Source of the DNA: Fidelibacterota bacterium | Lineage (GTDB): Bacteria > Fidelibacterota > Marinisomatia > SCGC-AAA003-L08 > TS1B11 | Length of the DNA: 64,000 nucleotides | Assembly: GCA_020354025.1 (NCBI GenBank) | Contig: CP070638.1 | Coordinates: forward strand, 283,897-347,896 | Direction of reading: 5' to 3' | Shown here: positions 51,794-61,600 of the stretch, in pieces | Position numbering within the stretch: the stretch's first letter is position 1 | Layout: every line of letters begins with the position of its first letter | Notes under the pieces: model-generated | Seen by the model: only the letters and a program-made list of their open reading frames with translations | Database searches by the model: none | Told to the model about the DNA's origin: nothing | Made by a program: the position numbers and the translations under genes

Positions 51794-52789
51794 CTATTCC
51801 AGGGTAATTACTATACGACCCTGTTTCCGTCCCTGTTCATAATATTTATGAGCCTCGGCGGCCTGTTCCAAGGGGTAGGTTCGATCTATTATCGTTTTAA
51901 TATTCCCCGCCTCAGCAAGCTCTTTGAGGAGAACCATATCCTCCTGTGTTTCGCTCGCCATAGCACATATTACCTTCCTGCTGCCCATGATCGAAGTCAC
52001 CAGCATCTGGAGGATCTTCCCAGTCTTGAAACTGGCTAAAAGATAGCGTCCGTTTGGCTTGAGTGAATTCTTGCAGCGTGAAAATGTACTCTTGCCCAAT
52101 ATGTCGAAGATCAGATCATAGGTCTCACCGCTCTGGGTGAAATCCTCTTTAGTGTAATCGACTACCTTATCAGCTCCTAGAGCTTCTACGTATTCTAATC
52201 TCGGGGTACTGCATACCCCGGTCACCTCTGATCCATAATACTTGGCAAGCTGCACTGCGAATGACCCTATCCCTCCCGAAGCTCCGTTTATCAGAACCCT
52301 TTGCCCTTGCTGAACATTTACCTTTCTAAGGAGGCTCAATGCCATTATTCCCCCGTACGGAACGCAGGCGGCTTCCTCATGGGTCATGTTGGCAGGTTTG
52401 ATTCCCACCATCCCATCTTCAGGCATACATAGATACTCGGCATTGGCACCCATGCTCTGACCACGATATCCAAATACTTGGTCACCTTCCCTGAACAGTG
52501 TTACATCCTTGCCTACTGATTCAATCTCGCCGGCTAGCTCAGCCCCCAGTATTGTGATCCTTGGCTTTCTGAAACCAAAAAACACTCGGGTGGGGAACAA
52601 AAGGGCCAAAGGCATATGGAACTCGCGGGTGGGGATATTTACAAAATTACGAGCTACAATATCTCCGTAATTCACTGTTGTCGCAAATACCCTTATCAGT
52701 ATCTCGTTGTCCCTGGGAGCAGGTTTTTCTACCTCTTTGAGCTGAAGAACTTCCGGCGGTCCGTATTTCGTGTATACCATTGCTTTCAT
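51794..52789 (-). CDS. zinc-independent MDR-family oxidoreductase (quinone-reductase-like), copy 2
   Basis: A 331-residue paralogue of the neighbour. It has the same layout: FATTVNYGDIVARNF near 36 and INGASGGIGSFAVQLAKYYGSEVTGVCST near 160. Both share VTGVCST and VVDYT/VIDYT segments. Probably an ancient tandem duplication, since many positions differ. It is the first gene of the pair, and the small membrane protein gene at 52830 lies 40 bases upstream, so it may belong to the same transcript. Confidence 0.85.
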   Translation of the reverse strand: MKAMVYTKYGPPEVLQLKEVEKPAPRDNEILIRVFATTVNYGDIVARNFVNIPTREFHMPLALLFPTRVFFGFRKPRITILGAELAGEIESVGKDVTLFREGDQVFGYRGQSMGANAEYLCMPEDGMVGIKPANMTHEEAACVPYGGIMALSLLRKVNVQQGQRVLINGASGGIGSFAVQLAKYYGSEVTGVCSTPRLEYVEALGADKVVDYTKEDFTQSGETYDLIFDILGKSTFSRCKNSLKPNGRYLLASFKTGKILQMLVTSIMGSRKVICAMASETQEDMVLLKELAEAGNIKTIIDRTYPLEQAAEAHKYYEQGRKQGRIVITLE

Positions 52790-52829
52790 GGTAATATCTC
52801 TCGCAGGGCTTTATTTATTATTTTCTTAT

Positions 52830-53009
52830 TTATTTTTCTTCCTTTCCTCCTGAGATTAAAGGAGCTATTACCAGGCCAATGCCTATTCCTATGAGTATAG
52901 ATGCAACAAATAATAGAGCTGATATATGAAGGAAAATGAATCCTACACCTATACCAATAAGCGTGGTTCCACCAATAGCCCATGTGCTCTTATCGTTTTT
53001 TTTATTCAT
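52830..53009 (-). CDS. 59-residue two-span membrane protein
   Basis: ATG at 53009 with GGAGGAG upstream at good spacing; the stop is at 52830-52832. The product has a short lysine-rich start, two hydrophobic spans (about 11-30 and 32-52) with Gly-Ile repeats, and a KEEK end. A reading in another frame in this stretch is a shadow. The strong ribosome site and amino-acid make-up support a true small gene. It may be co-transcribed with the MDR pair. Function unknown. Confidence 0.55.
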   Translation of the reverse strand: MNKKNDKSTWAIGGTTLIGIGVGFIFLHISALLFVASILIGIGIGLVIAPLISGGKEEK

Positions 53010-53322
53010 TTTATGCTCCTCCTAGTTTGTCGGGATTTGTTATTATTTTCAAAAGTTGCGAAGTCCCTTGACCTACCCCTCTTCTTTGAACCACTTTTTA
53101 GATTATGATTTAGTGCCTTGAATTAGAAGGTCCGTAGCCCGACAATTTCCGGATTGTTTTATGAACCATCCTTTCAGATCCTCACTTTTCCAAGTCTCAA
53201 AAAGGTGTCCTAATTCCAGCCTATATGACGCTGTATCCGCCACTTTCAATTTCGCTACAAAAAGAGTTTTGTCTTGAGCCATTACTGGATAAGAAATTAA
53301 ACCAGCAAATTAAATATTTCAT
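53010..53322. other. intergenic region with repeat copy E
   Basis: About 310 bases. Repeat copy E lies at about 53160-53215. I see no gene or terminator in the remainder. Confidence 0.5.
53160..53215 (+). repeat. dispersed intergenic repeat, copy E (second half only)
   Basis: GAACCATCCTTTCAGATCC, CTCACTTTTCCAAGTCTC, AAAAAGGTGTCC. It matches the second half of copy D almost block for block. Confidence 0.55.
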
Positions 53323-53970
53323 TTATCTCAGCATCTCCGCAATCCTGGGACGAGTTTCTTTAATTCGCTCGTAGTCGAGTTTCAATCCCAACTGTTCAAG
53401 GAATTCTCCGACGCTGTCATAGGTGTTTCTAACATCATCATCAAAAGGACTTGCAACGATTTCCAATGCAGTTCTACCGAAATTGTTTTTTGCATTTTTG
53501 TCAGCGCCTTTGTCTAGCAACGCCTTGACGATTTCGGTGCGGCAAAAGAATGCGGCGACATGAAGTGGAGTTGATCCTTCGTTGTTTGTGATTTCCATAT
53601 CAGCCCCGGCCTCTATCAACGCTACGGCTACTTCGGTCTTGCCAAATGTTGCCGCAGCAATCAGGGGAGTGGACCCCCATGCGTCTTTTTCATTCAGGTC
53701 CGAACCGGCCTCAATGTGCTGCCGAATGGTTTCAATATTCCCCTGAAGAGCTGCCACGTGGAGGCTTTCACCTGGTGACTTTGAGGGCTGCCCTCGCTCC
53801 TTCAGTTCTGGATCCTGAAGCCGAGGGCTGCATCCGGCCAGGATTAGGATTACGCTGGTAATTAAGAGGAAACAATGCTGACGCCCCTTTGAGCGGAACA
53901 AAGGGTAGCGCACGATATGTTCCAGCAGGTTCAACCTCAGCTTGTAGTTATCTTTGCGCGTAGCGTACAT
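53323..53970 (-). CDS. ankyrin-repeat lipoprotein
   Basis: A 215-residue envelope protein. After an unusually long basic N-terminus the hydrophobic segment ends in a lipobox (ILAGC, Cys about 47). Residues about 68-185 hold roughly four ankyrin repeats (SLHVAALQGNIETIRQHIEAG, STPLIAAATFGKTEVAVALIEAG, STPLHVAAFFCRTEIVKALLDKG, RTALEIVASPF). Ankyrin repeats bind proteins. The start has AAAGGAGT nearby. It has no operon partner; its binding partner is unknown. Confidence 0.82.
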   Translation of the reverse strand: MYATRKDNYKLRLNLLEHIVRYPLFRSKGRQHCFLLITSVILILAGCSPRLQDPELKERGQPSKSPGESLHVAALQGNIETIRQHIEAGSDLNEKDAWGSTPLIAAATFGKTEVAVALIEAGADMEITNNEGSTPLHVAAFFCRTEIVKALLDKGADKNAKNNFGRTALEIVASPFDDDVRNTYDSVGEFLEQLGLKLDYERIKETRPRIAEMLR

Positions 53971-54680
53971 AGTATCAGTACTCCTTTCATGCGGGGTCCC
54001 ATTTCACGGATCGGGAAGGGGGAGCCCAATTCTTTTCTGACTGGCTAACTTGTAATAGGTTTCAAAATTACACCTATCCCACAGTAGTTATTTATATTAA
54101 TTAAAATGATCTCGAACTTGCCCGAACAGAGCTGGCTGAATATATACCTTGATCTGAATTGACCAAAATCATCGTTACAACTGCCCGGCCGATACTTAGT
54201 TACCTGGTTCATCCAATCCTGGTCAAGTGATACGTGGGGCATTCTCTCGCCAGCCCGCTGTCCTAAAACCTTTCTCTCTGAGACTCACTTCTCCACGTTC
54301 TAAAAAGGTGACTTTGAAGGTGCTGACGGGGCATGGACTTGACCCATGGCGATCGATGGTGACCAATAGTCTGCTGTTGCGTGAGCTTGTATAATGCGCT
54401 CAGATGATTGAAATCTCCCTCGGTGCAATAATAGCGTAGCTTCCTGATGTTTTCCCTAATAAGCTTGACACTTTACAATACCTTACGTACTTTGTGCTAG
54501 GAGCCTTCCTTCGAAGACTTCCATAGTCATTTGATAGGCTACGGTGCCGCTTGGATTCTGGTTATCGGTACACCCGATTTTGGCACATCCGCGTTTGTGA
54601 TTATCTCGACTTTATGGCGAGTATCTGGGAGTAAGGGTATGCATATCCGCTTGTCTTCACCAGTCAGGAAGGATATTGTC
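53971..54680. other. long intergenic region
   Basis: About 710 bases. Repeat copy F (about 54262-54310) and the block GACCCATGGCGATC...GGTGACCAATAG near 54335-54365 are present. No gene is seen. The last part carries the AGGAAGGA ribosome site for the propeller gene. Confidence 0.5.
54262..54310 (+). repeat. dispersed intergenic repeat, copy F (second half only)
   Basis: AAAACCTTTCTCTCTGAGAC, TCACTTCTCCACGTTC, TAAAAAGGTGAC. This is a weaker match to copies D and E in the same block order. Confidence 0.45.
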
Positions 54681-56141
54681 ATGAAGCTCTTCCACTACCT
54701 TGCTATAGTTATTGTTCTCGCTGGCCTATTCCAGCATCTTCATGCCCAGCCTGGCACTGTATGGAGCCGAACCTTCGGCGGGAGCGAGTACGAATCCGGC
54801 AAATCTGTTCTTCAATCTCTTGACGGAGGATATATTTCCCTGGGAACGACGAGCTCATCCGGAGCGGGGAGCGTTGATGTCTTTCTGGTTAAGACGGACA
54901 GCAACGGAAATGAAGAATGGAGACGCACATTCGGAGCTGCTTACATCGATGATTCTTATTTGATTTGCCCAACAGCGGATAGCGGTTATGTTTTAATATG
55001 CCGCCATACTTTGCCGGCTGAACCTGGTAATCGAGATTACTGGCTGATAAAGACGGATGCTGCCGGTAACGAGCAGTGGGCTAAAACCTACGGCGGAAGC
55101 GATTTTGACGAGGCCTTCTCCGGTCAACAGACCAGCGATGGGGGTTATATAATCTTCGGAATAACGAGATCATTCGGACTGTTATCAGATGCGGCTTGGC
55201 TCGTCAAGACCGATGCAGACGGCAATATGGAGTGGGATCACATCTATGGTGGTAATGGCGAGGGAGGCTTTTCCATCCAGCAGACAAAGGATGGTGGCTA
55301 TATTTTTGCTGGCGGTACAGTCTCATCCGGTGACCAAGAGGATGTATGGCTGGTGAAAACAAAGTCCGATGGTGTTGAAGAATGGTCACAGACCTTTGGG
55401 GGGGATAGTCCGGATCTGGCCTGGTTCGTCCGACAGACCTTTGATGGTGGCTACGTGATGGCAGGCCAGACCAAATCCTTCGGTGCAGGAGGCTATGATA
55501 TCTGGCTGGTCAAAGCCGATTCAAACGGGACGCAAGAATGGGCCAAAACATACGGCGGGAGTGAGTATGATATCGGCCGGAGCGTGCAGCAGACAGCCGA
55601 TAGCGGCTACGTCATTATTGGCTATACTGGCTCTTTCGGAGGGGGCATGGAGCTCTGGCTGATCAAGACTGATGCCAGCGGTAACGAGGAGTGGAATCTT
55701 ATTTTCGGTGGGAGTGGGAACGACGATGGCATGTCTGTTCAGCAGACGGCTGATAGCGGCTATATTCTCATCGGCTCGACAGAATCCTTCGGTGCGGGGC
55801 AATCAGATGTATGGCTGATCAAACTGGCGGCCTGGACAGAACCACAGGTAAGGATCACTGCGGAGTATAATGGTCTCTTCCAGTTTGCTTTGAACCAGAA
55901 TTATCCTAATCCCTTCAATCCTGTCACTGCCTTCAGCTTTGAGCTGCCCCGCGCCGCCCAAGTATCCCTGGCCATCTACGATCTCCTCGGCCGGGAGGTC
56001 ACCACCCTGGTCAATGGCTATTCTCAGTCTGGTCCGCACGAGGCCATTTGGGATGCTGGCCCCTTCCCCGCGGGTATCTACATCGCCCGACTGGTGACAC
56101 CGGGGCATTGCAAGGCGATCAAGATGGTGCTGCTGAAGTAG
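54681..56141 (+). CDS. secreted seven-repeat propeller-like protein with T9SS sorting tail
   Basis: A 486-residue protein from the ATG at 54681 (AGGAAGGA site upstream; the longer frame has no signal peptide at its start). After the signal peptide (1-21) come seven tandem repeats of about 50-53 residues, each with the plan (W)..T(F/Y)GG...D...S.QQT.DGGY(I/V)..G.T.SFG....D.WL(V/I)KTD..GNEEW, consistent with a seven-bladed beta-propeller. The C-terminus from about 405 is a T9SS type A sorting domain (NQNYPNPFNP ... LLGREVTTLV ... GIYIARLVTPG). It is likely cell-surface or released. A terminator follows the stop. Confidence 0.85.
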   Translation: MKLFHYLAIVIVLAGLFQHLHAQPGTVWSRTFGGSEYESGKSVLQSLDGGYISLGTTSSSGAGSVDVFLVKTDSNGNEEWRRTFGAAYIDDSYLICPTADSGYVLICRHTLPAEPGNRDYWLIKTDAAGNEQWAKTYGGSDFDEAFSGQQTSDGGYIIFGITRSFGLLSDAAWLVKTDADGNMEWDHIYGGNGEGGFSIQQTKDGGYIFAGGTVSSGDQEDVWLVKTKSDGVEEWSQTFGGDSPDLAWFVRQTFDGGYVMAGQTKSFGAGGYDIWLVKADSNGTQEWAKTYGGSEYDIGRSVQQTADSGYVIIGYTGSFGGGMELWLIKTDASGNEEWNLIFGGSGNDDGMSVQQTADSGYILIGSTESFGAGQSDVWLIKLAAWTEPQVRITAEYNGLFQFALNQNYPNPFNPVTAFSFELPRAAQVSLAIYDLLGREVTTLVNGYSQSGPHEAIWDAGPFPAGIYIARLVTPGHCKAIKMVLLK

Positions 56142-56659
56142 GAGGAGCATTTAGTAGAACAGGAAAGCCCCGGTAATGCTGGGGCTTTTTCGTGCTCCGG
56201 GCGCGATTTCCCGACATTCGCTGTGCTCCGTCGGAATATACTCCCGTGCAACGCACGGCTTAGAAGCAGTCTGCGGGATCGACGGGGATGATAGGCAATT
56301 GTGCAGTAAATGAACAGTGTTGAACCTGATTCCGTTTAGGAACCGGAAAAGAGGCAGTAAGGTCGCTGGAATTTGAACTACAGGGACCAGGGACGACCAG
56401 TTTTCCAAGAATAACAATATTACTGTAACACGAATACTGGAGCCCAAATCCAATATATTAATACTTATTGCTTTCGATTCACTACCCACATTCATAACAT
56501 CGGCTAAATGCTTGGGTAGGCAGTCTTCTGCTTTGTTCCCGATGATGGCTCCAACCTTGGCAACCTTACAGATACAAGCTAGTCAAAGTACCAGAACTAA
56601 TAGAATATTGTACCTTTTGTAGAATATACTTCTATTGCCCAGGAAGAGAGGATGCATGT
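56142..56659. other. intergenic region after the propeller gene
   Basis: About 520 bases. It contains the terminator at 56164-56190 and, after it, minus-strand sequence faintly like a tRNA-Arg 3' half (CGGCTTAGAAG near 56250; CTCCGGGCGCGATT near 56195). No gene is seen. Confidence 0.45.
56164..56190 (+). terminator. intrinsic terminator after the T9SS propeller gene
   Basis: AAAGCCCC, an eight-base loop region, GGGGCTTTTT. It lies 23 bases after the stop codon. The A-rich left flank makes it usable in both directions. Confidence 0.8.
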
Positions 56660-57463
56660 ATGAACAAAGTACCAGTCGTCTCTACAATGGCAACCATCCT
56701 GATGATAACGATAGGCTCAGCGCAAACCGATCATCGCAATCCAAGATCGGTCAGCCAGATCGGATTTGGTCTAGGAGGAGTGCACTATCAGGCAAGGGAT
56801 GATATCCTTGCACCACTCCGCTGGGAAGGTGCTGGAGGATTATTGAATGTATCGTATCGGTTTAATAGTAGGAGGGGACAGCAGGAGATAACGATGCGAC
56901 TTCCCGTAGCAATCGTTGCGAATCGGTATAATCACAAGGGATTCTGTGATGAGCTCAACATCAGGTACGTTGTCCTATCCAGGAAAGCAGGCGACGAAGC
57001 AACAGGACAAGTTCACTTCGGTGGTATGTTGGAATGGAGTTTGAACCATCAATTCTACTTGAGCTGGGATGATTCCCACTTTTATTGGCTGAATACTTAT
57101 GCAGTGGGCCCAGTTGTACGATGGGGCAAGGCTTTCAGTCAAGATAGGCATTGGACGGTAGGTATCTCATTCCCACTGCTTGTGCTCGTATCTCGTCCTC
57201 CCGAACATCGGTATTATGATCAGGAACCCATGAATAGGGTTGGCTACTGGTTCACCAAACCCCACGAAGATATGAAGCTAACCAGCGTGCATGAGTATAA
57301 ATCGGTCGACCTGAGGTGCAACTACAACTGGCAGTGGAGCCGCAAAGTCACGCTATGCGTATCCTTTCATGGATCATACGAAACCTATTCAAAGCCGCGA
57401 AGAATTAGCCTTTTCACGAACACTCTGATGTTACAATTCTTGTTCAAAACGGGATCACCCTAG
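56660..57463 (+). CDS. exported protein of unknown function
   Basis: A 267-residue protein with a signal peptide (about 1-22, ending IGSAQT). The rest has strands rich in Trp, Tyr and Arg with barrel-like alternation (for example VTLCVSFHGSYETYSK) and ends LMLQFLFKTGSP. An outer-membrane barrel is plausible. No family recognised. The serine hydrolase follows after 13 bases, so the pair is probably co-transcribed. Confidence 0.55.
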   Translation: MNKVPVVSTMATILMITIGSAQTDHRNPRSVSQIGFGLGGVHYQARDDILAPLRWEGAGGLLNVSYRFNSRRGQQEITMRLPVAIVANRYNHKGFCDELNIRYVVLSRKAGDEATGQVHFGGMLEWSLNHQFYLSWDDSHFYWLNTYAVGPVVRWGKAFSQDRHWTVGISFPLLVLVSRPPEHRYYDQEPMNRVGYWFTKPHEDMKLTSVHEYKSVDLRCNYNWQWSRKVTLCVSFHGSYETYSKPRRISLFTNTLMLQFLFKTGSP

Positions 57464-57476
57464 AGTAATAGTAAAT

Positions 57477-58580
57477 ATGAGTAGACGTCAGATTATCACT
57501 GCATGTTTTTTGCTCATGTTTTGTGTTGCGGGATGCGTGCCAGACAATGATCTCAAAACCAGCTTTAATATGGAGCCTGCATCGCTGAATGACGGATGGA
57601 GCACGTCAACACCGGCTGCCGAAGGATTGGATAAAGTCGCGCTTCAAGAAGTCTATGAACGGCTTTTTTCCGAGGATGAATATATTACAGCCATCAGCCT
57701 GCTTGTCGTCAGGAACGGTAAACTGGTGGCTGAAGGGTATTTCCGCAGCCTGGATGACCGCCATACCAAACGCCAGATTCAGTCGGTGACTAAGAGCATA
57801 ACTTCGCTCGTGTTCGGAATTGCTTGGGAAATGGAATATTTCGATGATCTCGATCAGAGGTTATACGATATTGTACCGGAAGCGTTTGATGACGACTTGA
57901 GGAAGCGGGAGATCACCCTTCGTCACCTGCTGACTATGCGTGCGTGTCTGAAGTTCTGGTCTGACGAGTTTGCGCAGGAGATGCAGATGAATGATCAAAA
58001 GAACGTGATGAAATACATTCTCGCTAAACCTCTGTTCGCAGATCCAGGTACTTTGTTTAACTACCGCGATTGTGATCCACAGCTGCTCGGCGGCGCGGTT
58101 AGTGTGAAAACTGACATGACTCTGGAAGAGATCGCAAAGGACAGACTCTTCAGTCCGATGGGAATCGTGGATTATTACTGGGAAAAGAATGCAGATGGGG
58201 ATAACTGGGCGGCTCAAGCCTTGTACATGCGTTCTCGCGATCTGGCAAAAATCGGTAAGTTGGTTATGAACAGAGGCAATTGGCAAGGCGAGCAGCTGAT
58301 TTCTGAAGACTGGATCGAACAGGCCACCTCCATTCAAACCCCTCAGTACGATGGTCAACCGGAGGATGGCACAGATCCATTTTACGGATTCTACTGGTGG
58401 ATTTATCCCCACATGGGAGCATTCACTGCGCTGGGTGCCGGAGGTCAGTACATCTTCATTATACCTGATAAAAATCTTGTTATCGTAATGACGAGTGAGC
58501 CGTACGTTGAAGACAAACTGTCTCTAGAATCGGATTTCTTTGATCTGGCCCTTATGATCATTGATTCCATTATAGATTAG
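57477..58580 (+). CDS. serine hydrolase lipoprotein, class C beta-lactamase fold
   Basis: A 367-residue lipoprotein (lipobox VAGC, Cys20) of the penicillin-binding/esterase family. The nucleophile motif SVTK (Ser103, Lys106) is followed by a YxD/N-type element in FNYRDCDPQ near 194. The third motif near 305-325 (FYGFYWWIYPHMGAFTALGAGGQYIF) is in the expected place. Members act as esterases, D-aminopeptidases or amidases as often as true beta-lactamases; resistance cannot be inferred. It is likely anchored in the periplasm or at the surface, and co-transcribed with the exported protein upstream. Confidence 0.82.
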   Translation: MSRRQIITACFLLMFCVAGCVPDNDLKTSFNMEPASLNDGWSTSTPAAEGLDKVALQEVYERLFSEDEYITAISLLVVRNGKLVAEGYFRSLDDRHTKRQIQSVTKSITSLVFGIAWEMEYFDDLDQRLYDIVPEAFDDDLRKREITLRHLLTMRACLKFWSDEFAQEMQMNDQKNVMKYILAKPLFADPGTLFNYRDCDPQLLGGAVSVKTDMTLEEIAKDRLFSPMGIVDYYWEKNADGDNWAAQALYMRSRDLAKIGKLVMNRGNWQGEQLISEDWIEQATSIQTPQYDGQPEDGTDPFYGFYWWIYPHMGAFTALGAGGQYIFIIPDKNLVIVMTSEPYVEDKLSLESDFFDLALMIIDSIID

Positions 58581-58678
58581 AAGTCATTATCCGAGTATAA
58601 AATACCGCTCCGATTCAGGTGCATCTGGGTGCTCAGCTGTCTACCTGCGCCTTCGGCTTGCTTTCGTCGGAATTTCCC

Positions 58679-61600
58679 TTATTTCGATTCAACAGCCTTG
58701 TTGGCTGCCTTAGGCGCTGGTTCTCTCACAGACTGTTCCCCGCCCTCGCCGATCTTTTGCTGGGCCAGGTTCTCGTAGAAACGCCATCTCTGTTCGATAC
58801 CTGCTTGGGCTTGCGCCAGCAGTTGCTTGGCTCGCTCCGGGTTGCTTTTGGTCAGCATCTTGAAGCGCGTCTCGCGATATGCAAACTCCTCAAAGGGGAT
58901 CTTCGGTGGCTTTGAGTCCAGAATGAGGGGATTTTTCCCTTCATCAGCCCGGCGGGGATCGTAGCGATAGAGCGGCCAATAGCCGGAATCCACTGCCAGC
59001 GCTTGCTGCTCCAGTCCCTTTGCCATGTCAATACCATGGGCAATACAATGGCTGTAAGCGATAATCAGTGAAGGCCCGGGGAAAGATTCGGCCTCAATAG
59101 TGGCCCGCAGTGTCTGGACGTCCTTCGCTCCCATCGCTACATTCGCGACGTAAACATTCCCGTAGGTCATGGCCATCAAGCCCAGGTCCTTCTTCAAGCT
59201 CGGCTTGCCCCCAGCGGCGAACTTGGCTACCGCACCCATCGGTGTCGCCTTGCTCATCTGGCCACCCGTATTCGAATAGACCTCGGTATCCAGCACCAGG
59301 ATATTCACGTCCCTCCCGGTGGCGATTACATGGTCCAGGCCACCGTAGCCGATGTCGTATGCCCAGCCGTCGCCGCCCATGATCCAGATACTGCGCTTTA
59401 CAAGGGAATCCGCCAGGGTCGACAGACTATTGGCTTCCGGGGTATCCAACTTCTTGAGCTTGTCCTTCAACTCCGCCACTCGCTCTCGTTGCTCGATGAT
59501 GCCCAGTTCCTCAGTCTGGTCGGCGTTGATCAATCCCTCTGCCAGCTTCTTGCCTACTTTATCCGCCAGGCCTTGAAGTAGCTCTTTGGCCTGAGTATTC
59601 TGTTTATCTATGGCAAGGCGGAATCCCAAGCCGAATTCGGCGTTGTCCTCGAAAAGGGAGTTGGACCATGTGGGGCCGCGTCCATCCGCGTCGGTCGCCC
59701 AGGGTGTCGTTGGTAGGTTGCCGCCGTAGATCGATGAGCAGCCCGTGGCGTTGGCGATGATGGCCCGGTCGCCGAAAAGCTGGCTTACCAGCTTCACGTA
59801 TGGAGTCTCACCACAGGCGGCACAAGCCCCCGAGAACTCGAACAACGGGCGCAGGAGCTGGGAGCCCTTGACCGTGTTAATCTCGGCTTTGGTCCGGTCG
59901 AATTCAGGCAGTGAGAGGAAGAATTCGAAGTTGGACTTCTCCTGCTCCCTGATAGGCAGTACATCCACCATGTTGATGGCTTTTCTGCCCTCTTCCGTTT
60001 TGCTCTTCACGGGGCATGCTTCAACACAGAGAGTACAACCGGTGCAGTCCTCTGGTGCGATCTGAAGGGTATAGACGTCATTCTCACTAAAACCCTTACC
60101 TCGGACGGCGGTATGTTTGAAAGTATCCGGCGCCTTATCCAGGAAGGCCTTATCGTAGACCTTCATGCGGATGACGGCATGCGGACAGACCAGTGCACAC
60201 TTATTACACTGAATACATATGGCCTCGTCCCATTCTGGGATTTCCAGGGCGATATTGCGCTTCTCCCACTGGGTGGTGGCGGTCATCCATGTGCCATCAG
60301 CCGGGAACGCGCTGACAGGTAGCGAATCACCCTCACCAATCAGCATCTGGGCGGTCACCTGCTGGACGAATTCGGGTGCCTGGGCAGGCACCGGTTTCAG
60401 CGGTTCCACTGGCTTTGAGATCTTCGTTGGGACTTCTACCTGATGTAGATGCGCCAGGGTCTCATCAACTGCCCGGAAGTTCATCTGGACGATCTTCTCG
60501 CCTTTGGCACCGTAGGTCTTCTGGATGGATTCCTTGATCCGGTCGATGGCTTCATCCTTAGGCAGGACCCCTGAGATCACGAAGAAACAGGTCTGCATGA
60601 TGGTATTAATCCGGGAGCCCATACCGGTCTCTCGTGCCACCTTGTAGGCATCGATAACATAGAACTTGATCTGCTTGTCGATTATTGCCTGCTGAACACG
60701 CCCTGGTATATTATCCCAGACTTCTTCGTGGGGATAAGGACTGTTCAGCAGGAAGGTAGCTTCCGGCACTGCCTTGGCGAGCACATCAAATTGCTCCAGG
60801 AACTGATACTGATGACATGCCACGAAGTTGGCCTTGTCGATCAGATAGGTGGAGCGAATCTGCTCAGGTCCAAAACGCAGGTGTGAGACGGTCTGGGCAC
60901 CAGCCTTACGGGAATCGTAGACGAAATACCCCTGGGAATAATAATCGGTCCCCTCACCGATGATCTTGATGGAGTTCTTGTTGGCTCCAACTGTGCCGTC
61001 GGCACCCAAGCCGTAGAACATTCCCCTGCAAACATCATCCTTCTCGGTAGTGAAGTCGGGATCGTAATCCAGGCTTCTGTGCGAGACGTCATCATTAATG
61101 CCAATTGTGAAATGGTTCTTTGGCTTAGGCTTGCCGAGTTCATCAAAAATGCCCTTAACCATAGCAGGAGTGAATTCCTTGGATGACAAGCCGTATCTCC
61201 CGCCGAAGATCTGCGGCCTTTGTGCCATTGGCAAGTTGTTTTCGGCCTCAGCCTCCGTGAACGCGTTGACTACGTCCAGGTAGAGCGGTTCCCCAAGGCT
61301 GCCCGGCTCCTTGGTGCGGTCCATGACTGCCAATGAGCGAGTGGTCGATGGTAGGGCATTTACCAGTTCGGCTCCGTCAAACGGGCGATAAAGTCTTACT
61401 TTCAGTACACCAACCTTATCGCCGTTATTGTTTAGATATTCAACGGTTTCATGAGCAGCTTCCGCACCAGAACCCATGATTACTACCACGCGATCAGCGC
61501 TTGGATCCCCAATATAGTCAAAAAGCTGGTATTGACGACCGGTCAGGTCGGCGAAGCGAGCCATGGTCTTTTTGATGATCCCCGGTGCGGCCTGGTAGTA

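Noticed and set aside
52786-52983. A 65-codon minus-strand frame next to the MDR pair
   Set aside because: A different frame of the same stretch (52830-53009) has a strong ribosome site and a sensible two-span membrane product.
57477-58580. Antibiotic-resistance beta-lactamase
   Set aside because: The fold and SxxK motif are shared with many esterases and peptidases; nothing here shows beta-lactam hydrolysis.
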